The position numbers and the translations under genes were made by a program. Shown piece after piece: positions 14,791 to 23,848 of a DNA stretch of 32,017 bases. The notes below the pieces were generated by a model. It worked only from the letters and a program-made list of their open reading frames with translations. It was not told the origin of the DNA and did not search any database. Position 1 is the first letter of the stretch. Every line of letters starts with the position of its first letter. This stretch comes from Anaerolineales bacterium. Its GTDB lineage: Bacteria > Chloroflexota > Anaerolineae > 4572-78 > NAK82. The stretch covers positions 1-32,017 of the forward strand of contig JAHELX010000010.1 of the NCBI GenBank assembly GCA_024643945.1, in the 5' to 3' direction.

Positions 14791-16917
14791 CTAGATGAAC
14801 AGGGGAGACATAACGAGCGTGATCGTGCTCAGGAGTTTCACCAGCACGTGCAGGGACGGCCCGGCCGTGTCCTTGAACGGGTCGCCCACGGTATCTCCCA
14901 CCACCGCCGCCGCGTGGGCCGCAGACCCCTTGCCCAAGATGTTTCCGTGCTCATCCTTGAGCTGGCCGTCCTCGATGTACTTCTTCGCGTTATCCCAGGC
15001 ACCGCCGCCGTTGTTCATGAACGAAGCCATGAGGACGCCGCTAATGGTGCCCACCATCAACAGTGCCGCAACCACCATCGCCGCGTCATACTGCTTATAC
15101 AGGCGAAAGAGGACGCCGATGATCACCGGCCCCACTACCGGGATGAGCCCGGGGGCGATCATGCCGCGCAGGGCGGCCCGGGTCGTGAGGTCCACTGCCT
15201 GTGCATAATCGGGGCGCGCTTCCCCGGTCATGATCTTCGGGTTTTCCCGGAACTGGCGGCGGACTTCTTCGATGATCTTCCCCGCGGACCGGCCCACGGC
15301 TCGGATCGCCAGGGAGGCGAAGAGATAGACCAACATCACCGCCAAAAGCGCCCCGACGAAGACTTCCACCCGCTCGAGATTGACGTCTCTGAACGGGGCG
15401 TTGCGCAGGAAGGCCACCCGGCTCAGATAGGCCTGGAAGAGCAGGAAGGCCGCCAGTCCTGCCGAAACCATGGCATAGCCCTTGGTCAAAGCTTTCGTGG
15501 TGTTCCCCACGGCATCCAGACGGTCGGTGATGTGGCGGATCTTCTCTCCCGCCCCGGCCATCTCGTTAATGCCATTCGCGTTGTCCGTAATGGGGCCGAA
15601 CGTGTCCATGGACAGGATATAAGGGCAGGTCATCAGCATCCCCATGGTCGCCACCGCCGTCCCGAACGGCCCACCTCCCGGGATCCCGGCCTGCGTGCCC
15701 AGGAAGTAGGCGATGAGCAGCGCCAATCCGATGGTTACCGAGGTGGCCAGGGTCGTCTCGTAGCCGACGGCCGTGCCGACGACGATATTCGTGGCCGGAC
15801 CGGTCCGGGAGGCCTCGACGATGGACATCACTGGCCGGAAGCGGGCCTCGGTGTAGTACTGAGCGGTGTAGATCACGGCGATGCTGGCCACGATCCCGAC
15901 CATCCCGGACCCGAACAGGTACCAACTCCGCAGCATGGTGACTACAGAAATCAACAGCCCGACAACGCTGAGGATGAGGGCGATGTAGTAGCCCCGGTTG
16001 AGGGCGTCCATCGGGTTCTCGTCCTTCCCCGGCCGGACGGCGAGGACGCCGACCATGCTGGATAGGAGCCCGAACGCCCGCACCACAAGCGGGAACAGGA
16101 TCCAGGCGACGTCTTTGGTCACAGCGTAGATCGCAGTGGCCAGGATCATGGCCCCGATGTTCTCGGCGGCGGTGGACTCGAAGAGGTCCGCCCCACGCCC
16201 CGCGCAGTCCCCCACGTTGTCGCCCACCAGGTCCGCGATCACGGCCGCATTTCGCGGGTCGTCCTCGGGAATGCCTGCCTCGATCTTTCCCACCAGGTCC
16301 GCTCCCATGTCGGCGGCCTTGGTGTAGATGCCACCACCCAACTGAGCGAACAGGGCCACGAAGCTCGCGCCGAAGCCGAACCCGACGATGAGCTGGGGGG
16401 CGAGATCAGGCCGGCTCATCCCCCCATAGGCGAAGTAGATCAGAGTGACACCCAGCAGGCTCAATGCGACGACCAGGAACCCGGACACGGCCCCACCATG
16501 CAGTGCCACCAGGATGGCTTCGGCCAGGCTGCGCTGGGACGCACTGGCGCATCGCACGTTGGCCTGGACGGCTACGTACATCCCAATGAAACCGGCGATC
16601 CCAGAGCAAATGGCCCCGGCCATGAAGGCGACGGCCGTCCGCCAGGCAACGCCAAAGGGGCCGATTCCCTCGATCCCGGTGCGGCCGCCGAGGCCGCCTA
16701 AAAGTGCACCCATGATGAGGGCAACCAGGACCGAAATCATGGCAATAGTGCCGTATTGGCGCCGGAGAAACGCGCGCGCGCCTTCGAAGATCATCCCCCC
16801 AACTTCCAGCATCTGGGGCGTTCCTGTCGGGCGTCTTAACACGTCCCGTGCCATGAACAGCGCAAACAGAATCGCCCCCACCCCAAACCCCGGTACTACC
16901 CAAAAGATCTCAGGCAT
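14791..16917 (-). CDS. hppA: Membrane-bound proton-translocating pyrophosphatase, K+-independent type
   Basis: The 708-residue protein has about 16 membrane helices and the signatures of membrane pyrophosphatases: YTKAADMGADLVGKIEAGIP, DDPRNAAVIADLVGDNVGDC, DNANGINEM and GDTVGDPFKDTAGPSLHVL, which hold the aspartates that bind Mg-PPi. The enzyme couples pyrophosphate hydrolysis to ion pumping across the cytoplasmic membrane. The block GNTTKALTKG has Lys where K+-dependent enzymes have Ala, which points to the K+-independent, H+-pumping subfamily. The ATG at 16917 follows a purine-rich TACGGAGG. Its upstream region carries the second copy of the 82-bp promoter repeat. Confidence 0.95.
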   Translation of the reverse strand: MPEIFWVVPGFGVGAILFALFMARDVLRRPTGTPQMLEVGGMIFEGARAFLRRQYGTIAMISVLVALIMGALLGGLGGRTGIEGIGPFGVAWRTAVAFMAGAICSGIAGFIGMYVAVQANVRCASASQRSLAEAILVALHGGAVSGFLVVALSLLGVTLIYFAYGGMSRPDLAPQLIVGFGFGASFVALFAQLGGGIYTKAADMGADLVGKIEAGIPEDDPRNAAVIADLVGDNVGDCAGRGADLFESTAAENIGAMILATAIYAVTKDVAWILFPLVVRAFGLLSSMVGVLAVRPGKDENPMDALNRGYYIALILSVVGLLISVVTMLRSWYLFGSGMVGIVASIAVIYTAQYYTEARFRPVMSIVEASRTGPATNIVVGTAVGYETTLATSVTIGLALLIAYFLGTQAGIPGGGPFGTAVATMGMLMTCPYILSMDTFGPITDNANGINEMAGAGEKIRHITDRLDAVGNTTKALTKGYAMVSAGLAAFLLFQAYLSRVAFLRNAPFRDVNLERVEVFVGALLAVMLVYLFASLAIRAVGRSAGKIIEEVRRQFRENPKIMTGEARPDYAQAVDLTTRAALRGMIAPGLIPVVGPVIIGVLFRLYKQYDAAMVVAALLMVGTISGVLMASFMNNGGGAWDNAKKYIEDGQLKDEHGNILGKGSAAHAAAVVGDTVGDPFKDTAGPSLHVLVKLLSTITLVMSPLFI

Positions 16918-16965
16918 TTTATCCTCCGTAGATGCTTAGATGTCAGGTCTTGCTTTTCAAGGTAA

Positions 16966-17047
16966 AAACCTGAGACGATTGTAACAGAAGGGGCCGAAAT
17001 TTGAAAGTTCAGGCACCATCAGGTGCGAGTTGAGTCCGCTGGCGGGT
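16966..17047 (-). repeat. 82-bp dispersed repeat, copy 2, carrying the pyrophosphatase promoter
   Basis: Gap-free partner of 4576-4657 (72 of 82 identical). On the minus strand TTTCAA (17006-17001), 17 nt, TACAAT (16983-16978) with an upstream TG form an extended -10 promoter. Transcription would start about 50 nt before the hppA ATG. The same promoter block therefore drives two unrelated genes. Confidence 0.7.
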
Positions 17048-17105
17048 CTAAATGAAAGGGGAGGCACACAATATACACAAGGAATTGCTTTCACGGCAGC
17101 GGTGA

Positions 17106-17173
17106 CTTTAAGAATATCTTAAGGTTCATGTTAGGTTATCTTAAGGACAACATGGCTTGTGAAGTGCTATAGT
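17106..17173 (+). promoter_or_regulatory. OmpR/PhoB-type promoter with four 11-bp boxes
   Basis: Four consecutive 11-bp units (17106-17116, 17117-17127, 17128-17138, 17139-17149) share the core TTAAGG/TTAGGT. The clearest pair, TATCTTAAGG, recurs exactly 22 bp apart. The last box covers the -35 position, and TATAGT (17168-17173) lies 18 nt after it as a -10. This is the layout of promoters activated by OmpR/PhoB-family regulators, which bind 11-bp direct repeats. The promoter would serve the decayed epimerase gene and possibly the transporter genes from 17548. Confidence 0.6.
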
Positions 17174-17249
17174 GAGGTTTGAGCATCCTTTCTACGATTC
17201 CGAAGGCTCTATCGAAAAACGGCGCGTACAGAAACGCGCTTTACAAGAT

Positions 17250-17430
17250 ATGAAAATCTTCCTTGCCGGTTCGACCGAGGTAATTGGACGGCGACTCCTG
17301 CCTTACTTAGAATACCCACGTTCGTTGGGTATATCAAGGCTGGTCACGATGTCACCGGCATGACAAACGCTGCTCGGCTCACTCGGCGCGCGGCCAGTCG
17401 TGGTCAATGTCTTCGATTTAGTGCAGTTTG
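17250..17430 (+). pseudogene. Decayed NAD-dependent epimerase/SDR N-terminus
   Basis: From the ATG at 17250 the sequence reads MKIFLAGSTEVIGRRLLPYL, a nucleotide-binding start of the epimerase/NmrA type (normally GATGxIG). After frame changes it continues as AGHDVTGMTNAARL and, in another frame, GARPVVVNVFDLVQ, the next conserved block. The rest of the gene is absent. At least two frameshifts are needed to read it. It occupies most of the otherwise gene-free 17050-17547 stretch; the remaining 120 bases before the binding-protein gene show nothing I recognise. Confidence 0.75.
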
Positions 17431-17547
17431 TGATATGATTGCGAGTCAAAGGTCGCTTGGTTACCCGAGCCCGGCGGATTCGCAAGATCGTGCAGGAAAC
17501 AATAGACCAACGGTACAGATACTTTGGAATTGCGAGGAGGAGCTATA

Positions 17548-19365
17548 ATGAGACAAATAACGCAAGCTCGCCGCTGGCTGTGGCTGGGCCTGATAGTGAC
17601 GGCGCTGGTGGCAGCTCAGTGCGGGCCAGCCGCTACTCAGACGTCTGCACCCACGGCCGCATCTGCCGGGGAAGCGACGTCGCCACCCACCCAGGCAGCG
17701 ACACCCACCGCTGAGGGCACGGCTGCGGCTACTCAACAGGCGGTAATCGAGCAATCGGAGGCCGCCCAAGCCAAGGCCCTTCAACCGGGCACCACTGTGA
17801 CCAGTAATGAAGACGTAAGCACGCCGCGCACCCACCACGGCGGAGAGTACCATGACGTGGCCACCTCCGATGCGGTCAGTTTTCACCCCTATCTGACCAC
17901 CGATACGCAATCCCTCAGCTATCAGGCTATGGTGTATACCGGCGGCCTGCTGCGCTTGGACCCCAACACGCTGGCATACATCCCCAACATGGCCGAGAGT
18001 TACTCTATTTCGGAAGACGGTTTGACTTTCACCTTCCATCTGCGCAAGAATATCAAGTGGAGCGATGGCCAGCCCCTGACTGCCCAGGATTTCAAATGGA
18101 CTTATGATCAGGTGAAGGATCCGAAGAACGCATTTCCATATCTGTCACAACTCGACTTCATCACCTCTTACGAAGCCCTGGACGATTACACATTACAGAT
18201 CAAGATCGGCGAGGTATACGCCCCGGCCCTGGGGCAGATGTCCGGCCTGATTACCCCTCTACCCAAGCATATCTGGGAGAATCTGAGTTGGAGCGACCCG
18301 GAGAAAAATCCAGAAATCAACAGCCCCAGTGTGGTGTCCGGCCCTTACACGCTGAAGGAGTGGCAGCGGGATCAGTACGCCATCTTCGAGGCCAACCCGA
18401 ATTATTGGTACCACGGCGCACCCAACTTCAACAGCTATACCATCCAGATCGTGCCCGATCAGGATGTCGCCTACGAAAAAATGAAGACCGGCGAAACCGA
18501 CACCGGCCCCATCACGCCGGACAAGCTGGCGGAAGCGCGCAAACTGGACAACATCACTGTCTATGAGTGGTGGCCCGCCACTGCCCTGTGGAGTTACGTC
18601 GGCCTCAATATGCGCGAGGGCTTCCCGACCCACGACATTAACGTGCGCCACGGGCTCAACTATGCCGTTCAGAAGCAGTTGCTGACCGATCAGGTGATGC
18701 TGGGCCAGGCCAGGCGGCTTTGTTCCCTGTATCCCGACACTTCCTGGGTCTACAATCCGGATGTGCCCTGCTACCAGTACGACAAGAACAAAGCCCTGGC
18801 GGCCTTCGGCCAGGCCGGCTATACCTTACAGGGCGGCAAGCTGGTGGACAAGAACGGCCAGCAGCTAACGCTGAAGTTGATCTACGGGCCTAATACCAGC
18901 CAGACTCGAGAGCTAATCGCTGTCGCCATTCAGAATGACCTGCGCAACGTGGGGATCGAGGTTAATATCCAGGCCATGGAGTGGGCCAGCTACCTGCAAG
19001 CCGTCCAGGCCCAGCAGCCCGACTGGGATATGTACCTGGGCGCCTGGCAATCCCCTATCGACCCGCAGATCATGTACACCCTTTGGTCTGAGAGTAACAT
19101 TCCCCAATTGAACTCGGTCGCCTACATCAACAAGAATGTGGAAGATCTGTTCAAGCAAGCGGGCGCCACCTACGATTCCCAGGTGCGCAAGCAGAAATAT
19201 CAGCAGATCCAGCAAATCATCGCCGAAGATTCACCCTACATCTTCCTGTTCTACGAAAAGGCGTGGAGCGGCCAAAACAAGCGCATCCAGGGCATCGAGC
19301 CCACAGCGCTGGGTATCGGCTGGAACTTCGAAGACTGGTACATCGAAGGGGGGCCGGCAAAGTGA
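17548..19365 (+). CDS. Peptide ABC transporter substrate-binding lipoprotein (SBP family 5)
   Basis: The 605-residue protein has a lipoprotein signal with lipobox VAAQC (Cys25) and a Thr/Ala/Pro-rich linker (about residues 26-75). Then comes the bilobal SBP_bac_5 domain of oligopeptide/dipeptide binding proteins (SFHPYLTTDTQSLSYQAMVY, AESYSISEDGLTFTFHLRK, WSDGQPLTAQDFKWTYD). It should capture peptides or similar solutes outside the membrane and deliver them to the two permeases that follow. The ATG at 17548 is preceded by GGAGGAG, so the upstream in-frame TTG (17524) is rejected. The stop overlaps the start of the first permease. Confidence 0.92.
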   Translation: MRQITQARRWLWLGLIVTALVAAQCGPAATQTSAPTAASAGEATSPPTQAATPTAEGTAAATQQAVIEQSEAAQAKALQPGTTVTSNEDVSTPRTHHGGEYHDVATSDAVSFHPYLTTDTQSLSYQAMVYTGGLLRLDPNTLAYIPNMAESYSISEDGLTFTFHLRKNIKWSDGQPLTAQDFKWTYDQVKDPKNAFPYLSQLDFITSYEALDDYTLQIKIGEVYAPALGQMSGLITPLPKHIWENLSWSDPEKNPEINSPSVVSGPYTLKEWQRDQYAIFEANPNYWYHGAPNFNSYTIQIVPDQDVAYEKMKTGETDTGPITPDKLAEARKLDNITVYEWWPATALWSYVGLNMREGFPTHDINVRHGLNYAVQKQLLTDQVMLGQARRLCSLYPDTSWVYNPDVPCYQYDKNKALAAFGQAGYTLQGGKLVDKNGQQLTLKLIYGPNTSQTRELIAVAIQNDLRNVGIEVNIQAMEWASYLQAVQAQQPDWDMYLGAWQSPIDPQIMYTLWSESNIPQLNSVAYINKNVEDLFKQAGATYDSQVRKQKYQQIQQIIAEDSPYIFLFYEKAWSGQNKRIQGIEPTALGIGWNFEDWYIEGGPAK

Positions 19366-20414
19366 GACAGGGGCTAGCCAGATATCTGGTCCGGCGCGGC
19401 CTGCAATCCATATTCCTGGTGTGGCTGGCGACATTGATTGGCTTCAGCGTTTACCAGTTGGCACCCGGCGGGCCGCTCCAATTTCTCCAAAACAATCCCC
19501 AGCGCAGCGGCGCCGACTATGAGCGCCTGCTCCAACTGTATGGGCTGAACCGCCCGGTGCTGGTGCAGTACGTGGCCTGGCTGGCTGGCGAGGACTGGTT
19601 TAGCCTGTTTCCCAACGGCCAGGCCTGGCAGAGTGGCCAATGTGTCGACGACGCCAGTAAGTGTGGGCGGGGTATCTTGCGTCTCGACTTTGGCCGCTCC
19701 TTCCATTTCGCCGGCGAACCGGTGATTAACCTGATCGCGCAGCGCATACCGGCCACCTTCCAGCTCGGTTTCACCAGCCTGATCATCAGCGTGGCAGTGG
19801 GTATCCCGGCCGGCATCTACTCCGCGTTGAACCGGGGACGCTGGCCGGATCACGCCATCCGCATCACCACCGTGGTGATTAACACCGTACCCGAATGGTG
19901 GATTGGCCTGCTGTTGCTCATCATCCTGGGCGGTTATCTGAACCTGGTGCCGCTGGGTGGTATGCAGAGCATCGACGGGGGGTCGCTGCTGGACCGGCTG
20001 CATCATCTCATCCTACCTGCCGTGGTCGCTGCCATCGGAGGTTGGATCACCATCTCGCGCATTCTCCGCTTCCAGATCTTGGAGGTATTGAACGAGGACT
20101 ACGTCAGGACGGCCCGGTCCAAAGGCTTGCCTGAGCGGCGGGTCATCGTGCGCCATGTGCTGCGCAACGCTATGTTACCCTTCGTGACCGGCCTGAGCGG
20201 CATCTTTCTCCTCTTTCTATCCGGTTCGATCCTGTTCGAGTTGGTCTTCTCCTGGCCTGGAATGGGGCGCCTGGCAGTGACAGCCATCAACAGCCGGGAC
20301 TACCCGGTCATGATGGGACTCTTTGTCATCACCTCCTTTTTTGGCATCATGGGCGTCTTGATGGTGGATATTCTGTACAGCTTCGTCGATCCCCGGGTGA
20401 AGTATGAGCTATGA
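19362..20414 (+). CDS. Peptide ABC transporter permease (DppB/OppB type)
   Basis: A 350-residue membrane protein with the N-terminal LVRRGLQSIFLVWLATLIGF helix and a long periplasmic loop (about residues 40-125) that contains a small insert with two Cys. A BPD_transp_1 domain follows, with the ATPase-contacting EAA loop ILEVLNEDYVRTARSKGLPE. It pairs with the following permease to form the membrane channel. The start is GTG at 19362, which overlaps the binding-protein stop (GTGA); an upstream extension in the open frame would run inside the previous gene. No ATPase gene follows. Confidence 0.9.
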   Translation: MRQGLARYLVRRGLQSIFLVWLATLIGFSVYQLAPGGPLQFLQNNPQRSGADYERLLQLYGLNRPVLVQYVAWLAGEDWFSLFPNGQAWQSGQCVDDASKCGRGILRLDFGRSFHFAGEPVINLIAQRIPATFQLGFTSLIISVAVGIPAGIYSALNRGRWPDHAIRITTVVINTVPEWWIGLLLLIILGGYLNLVPLGGMQSIDGGSLLDRLHHLILPAVVAAIGGWITISRILRFQILEVLNEDYVRTARSKGLPERRVIVRHVLRNAMLPFVTGLSGIFLLFLSGSILFELVFSWPGMGRLAVTAINSRDYPVMMGLFVITSFFGIMGVLMVDILYSFVDPRVKYEL

Positions 20415-21463
20415 GTCAAACTACGACCATTGTACCTCAAGCGACGGATGAACCCCGCCAGGGGATCAAGGAGCAAACCTATTGGGGCGCGGTAGCGACT
20501 AAGCTGTTCCACGACAAGATCACGATGGCGGCCATCGCCCTATTGGTGTTCTTGATCGTCATCATCCTGGCCGCGCCTTTGCTGGCCCAATATGCTTTGG
20601 GCTTCGACCCGCTGGCTACCGACCTGCTCCATCGGAGCGAACCGCCCACCTGGGCGGCACAGGCCTGGCCCAAATTCCAGCAGTTCACTGCGACCTGCCA
20701 GGCTGGTGGCTGTTCCTGGTCTATGTGGGGCGAAATACTTTCGGATTCGGCGACCGGTGTGCGCGAATGCCTGGCGGCCGGGCCGGGCAAATGTCACTGG
20801 ATGGGGACCGACGAAGCCGGCCGGGATGTGTTCGCTCGAGGTATTTACGGCGGTCGAATTTCCTTACGTATCGGGGCCTATGTGGCCGGGCTATCCATGA
20901 CGCTGGGCGTGTTTATGGGCCTGCTGAGCGGCTACTATGCAGCCACCTTCGTCGACGACATAGTCAACGCGATCATCCAGACACTGGGCAGTATTCCTCT
21001 GCTGTTTCTGCTCATCATCTTATCGCGTATCTTCCAACCCGGCCCGGAAGGATTGGCTCTCCTGTTAGGGATTTTCAGTTGGATGGGTATCTCGCGGCTG
21101 ATTCGGGGCCAGATCTTCTCGATCCGGGAGCAGGATTACATCATGGCTAGCCGGGCGCTGGGCGCTTCGGTCTGGCGCATCATGTTCCGCCACTTGCTGC
21201 CCAATGTGTCTTCGCTTGTCATTGTGGCCGGCATCTTTAACATCGCCGGGGCCATCATTGCCGAGGCTGGCCTGAGTTATCTAGGGGTGGGTATCGGCCC
21301 GCCGCTGCCAAGCTGGGGCAACATGATGCAGGGTTCGCTGGGTAACTTCACCGACGCTCCCTGGCTGGTGTTGGCGCCTGGCCTCTTCATCTTTCTAGCT
21401 ACACTATCGATCTACCTGATTGGGGATGGCGTGCGGGACGCGCTGGACCCCTGGTTGAAATGA
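20411..21463 (+). CDS. Peptide ABC transporter permease (DppC/OppC type)
   Basis: A 350-residue inner-membrane permease. It has the DppC-type N-terminal helix (AIALLVFLIVIILAAPLLA), the GTDEAGRDVFARGIYGGRIS block and an EAA loop SIREQDYIMASRALGASVWR, and ends GDGVRDALDPWLK. Compared with typical DppC it has a longer loop after helix 1 (about residues 75-130) with four Cys (ATCQAGGCSW, VRECL, KCHW). The ATG overlaps the previous stop as ATGA. Its stop is only 14 nt from the end of the convergent hypD gene, with no room for a terminator. Confidence 0.92.
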   Translation: MSQTTTIVPQATDEPRQGIKEQTYWGAVATKLFHDKITMAAIALLVFLIVIILAAPLLAQYALGFDPLATDLLHRSEPPTWAAQAWPKFQQFTATCQAGGCSWSMWGEILSDSATGVRECLAAGPGKCHWMGTDEAGRDVFARGIYGGRISLRIGAYVAGLSMTLGVFMGLLSGYYAATFVDDIVNAIIQTLGSIPLLFLLIILSRIFQPGPEGLALLLGIFSWMGISRLIRGQIFSIREQDYIMASRALGASVWRIMFRHLLPNVSSLVIVAGIFNIAGAIIAEAGLSYLGVGIGPPLPSWGNMMQGSLGNFTDAPWLVLAPGLFIFLATLSIYLIGDGVRDALDPWLK

Positions 21464-21477
21464 ATGAGACCTTTACT

Positions 21478-23844
21478 TCAAAATAACTGGTGCTCTGTCC
21501 GGGCGATGATTTCGTCTTGCAGGGCTTGGCCCAGGTCGCAGAAATAGTCGCTGTAACCAGCCACGCGGACGATCAAGTCCCGGTACTGCTCGGGGTTCTG
21601 CTGCGCAGCTCGCAGTGTGCCAGCGTCAACCACGTTGAACTGGATGTGGTGACCATCGAGCTTGAAATAAGTTCGTATCAGTTGCACCAACTTGTCCAGG
21701 CCTTCATCGTTTTGAAACAACTGGGGGGTGAATTTTTGGTTGAGCAGCGTACCCCCGGTGCGCACGTGATCCATCTTGGCCACTGACTTGATGACTGCCG
21801 TCGGGCCACGCCGGTCTGCGCCCTGCACCGGCGAAATGCCTTCGGAGAGGGGCAGCTCGGCTTTTCGTCCGTCGGGAGTGGCTCCAATCACCGATCCAAA
21901 GTAGACGTGAACCGTGGTCGGAAGTAAGTTGATGCGGTAAGTTCCGCCCCGGGTGTTCTTGCGGCCGTCGATGGCATTGAAATAGGCATTGAACACAGAT
22001 ACCATCACCTCGTCCGCGTAGTCGTCATCGTTACCGTACCGGGGTGTTTTATTGAGCAGCATCTGGCGCACCCGCTCGTGCCCCTCAAAATTGTCCTGCA
22101 GGGTAGCCAGCAATTCCTCCAGCGTGAGTGTCTTCTGGTCGAAGACGTGATATTTGATGGCCGTCAGCGCATCGGCCATCGTGCCCAGGCCCACCCCTTG
22201 AATGTAGCTGGTGTCATAGCGCGTGCCGCCGTCGTGATAATCCTTGCCTTTGGCGATACAGTCGTCAATCAGCAGCGAAAGGAAGGGCGCCGGCATATAT
22301 CGGGCGTAGAGCCGCTCGACGACATTGTTGCCGCGTATCTTGATGTCCACAAAGCAGTTTAGCTGCTTTTGGTAAGCCTCGAACAAGTCTTCAAAGGTCT
22401 CAAATTGGGTAGGGTCTCCTGTTTCCAGCCCAATCCTGCGGCCAGTTCGGGGGTCGAAGCCGTTGTTGAGGGTGATCTCCAACACCTTGGGCATGTTGAA
22501 GTAGCCGGTCAGGTTGTAATTCTCCTTACCAAAGGCACCGGTCTCCACGCAGCCGCTGGTGCCGCCGCAGCGGGCGTCTACGACGGATTTGCCCATGCGG
22601 ATCATCTCTTGGACCACGACGTCGGTGTTGAAGACTGAGGGCTGTCCAAAGCCGGTGCGGATGATTTTGGCCGCTCTCTTGATGAACCTGTCGGGATTCT
22701 TCTTGCTGACCTGAATCGATGAACTGGGCTGTAACAGCCGCATTTCCTCGATCACGTCCAGGATCAAAAAACTGACCTCATTGACCGCGTCGGACCCATC
22801 CGGCTTGACGCCTCCTATGTTGATCTGGGCAAAGTCGGTGTACGTGCTGCTTTCGGCGGCAGTGACCCCAACTTTGGGCGGCGCTGGCTGGTTGTTGAAC
22901 TTGATCCAGAAACACTGCAGCAGTTCTTGGGCCTGCTCGCGGGTGAGCGTCCCTTCTGCCAACCCCTTCTTGTAAAAGGGATACAGGTGCTGATCCAGCT
23001 TGCCGGGGTTGAAGGCGTCCCAGGGGTTGAGCTCTATGGTGACGCCGAGGTGAACGAACCAATAATAGTGTAGCGCCTCCCAAAAATCTCGCGGGGCGTG
23101 GGCGGGGACGTGGGAACAAACCTCGGCGATGCGTTCCAGTTCCTGCTTTCTCCCCGGGTCCGGCTCATGCCCCGCCAGCTCGCGCGCTTTTTCTGAGTGA
23201 CGCTCGGCAAAGCGGATCAAAGCGTCGGCGCAGATGTCCATGGCTTTGAGTTGTTCTTGTTTGTCGTAGGCCTCGGGGTCGTTAAAGAAATCCAGGCGCT
23301 CCAGGCTATGTTGAATATCCTGCCTGAAGTCGATAAACCCCTTGTGGTAAATCTTGTCGTCCAGGACGGTATGGCCGGGAGAGCGTTGCTCCATGAATTC
23401 GGTGAAAACGCCGGCCTCATATGCCGCTCTCCATTCCTCCGTCATCTCCTGAAAGATAAGCTCGCGCATGGTCTTGCCCCGCCAGAAGGGGATAATGGTT
23501 TCCTGGTACACCTGGCGGGCCGCGGGGCTGACGGAGAAGGAGATCTTCTCGCGGGAATTTAGGATGTCCAGGTCTTCCAGGCTATGACAACACAGCTCGG
23601 GATAAGTCGGCGCAGCCTTGGGAGCGGGACCTTTTTCGCCGACGATGAGTTCGCCCTCGTTGATGCAAATGGTTTTGTGTTCCAGCAGATACTGAAAGGC
23701 AAGAGCACGACGCACAGGCGCAGACACCGGGCCTAAATCCTGCCGGTAGAATTCGGTCATCAGTTCTGCTCTCTCGGTCGAAATGCTGGGGATGGCATCG
23801 AGGCTTTGCTTCCTTAGCCGGGAAACTCTTTCGCTCGTGGACAT
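21478..23844 (-). CDS. hypD: Glycyl radical enzyme, trans-4-hydroxy-L-proline dehydratase (HypD)
   Basis: The 788-residue protein is a glycyl radical enzyme. The thiyl cysteine and general base lie in GGTSGCVETGAFGKE (Cys432, Glu434), and the radical glycine in VRVAGYSDYF (Gly763). As I remember the Clostridioides difficile HypD (Cys434, Gly765), the resemblance is close throughout: VGEKG..APTYPE.CCH, ELN.WDAF.PG.LDQHL, KFNNQPAPPKVG, RVAGYSD. HypD dehydrates trans-4-hydroxy-L-proline to pyrroline-5-carboxylate in anaerobes. The neighbouring activase, two Xaa-Pro peptidases and a peptide transporter support this role. The ATG at 23844 is preceded by AGGAGGG. Other glycyl radical dehydratases or lyases are less likely but not excluded without an alignment. 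Confidence 0.85.
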   Translation of the reverse strand: MSTSERVSRLRKQSLDAIPSISTERAELMTEFYRQDLGPVSAPVRRALAFQYLLEHKTICINEGELIVGEKGPAPKAAPTYPELCCHSLEDLDILNSREKISFSVSPAARQVYQETIIPFWRGKTMRELIFQEMTEEWRAAYEAGVFTEFMEQRSPGHTVLDDKIYHKGFIDFRQDIQHSLERLDFFNDPEAYDKQEQLKAMDICADALIRFAERHSEKARELAGHEPDPGRKQELERIAEVCSHVPAHAPRDFWEALHYYWFVHLGVTIELNPWDAFNPGKLDQHLYPFYKKGLAEGTLTREQAQELLQCFWIKFNNQPAPPKVGVTAAESSTYTDFAQINIGGVKPDGSDAVNEVSFLILDVIEEMRLLQPSSSIQVSKKNPDRFIKRAAKIIRTGFGQPSVFNTDVVVQEMIRMGKSVVDARCGGTSGCVETGAFGKENYNLTGYFNMPKVLEITLNNGFDPRTGRRIGLETGDPTQFETFEDLFEAYQKQLNCFVDIKIRGNNVVERLYARYMPAPFLSLLIDDCIAKGKDYHDGGTRYDTSYIQGVGLGTMADALTAIKYHVFDQKTLTLEELLATLQDNFEGHERVRQMLLNKTPRYGNDDDYADEVMVSVFNAYFNAIDGRKNTRGGTYRINLLPTTVHVYFGSVIGATPDGRKAELPLSEGISPVQGADRRGPTAVIKSVAKMDHVRTGGTLLNQKFTPQLFQNDEGLDKLVQLIRTYFKLDGHHIQFNVVDAGTLRAAQQNPEQYRDLIVRVAGYSDYFCDLGQALQDEIIARTEHQLF

Positions 23845-23848
23845 GGTG

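Noticed and set aside
14599..16065. A long 488-codon plus-strand open frame
   Set aside because: It lies antisense to the pyrophosphatase gene, its His/Arg/Gly-rich composition is typical of a shadow frame in GC-rich coding DNA, and it has no recognisable domain.
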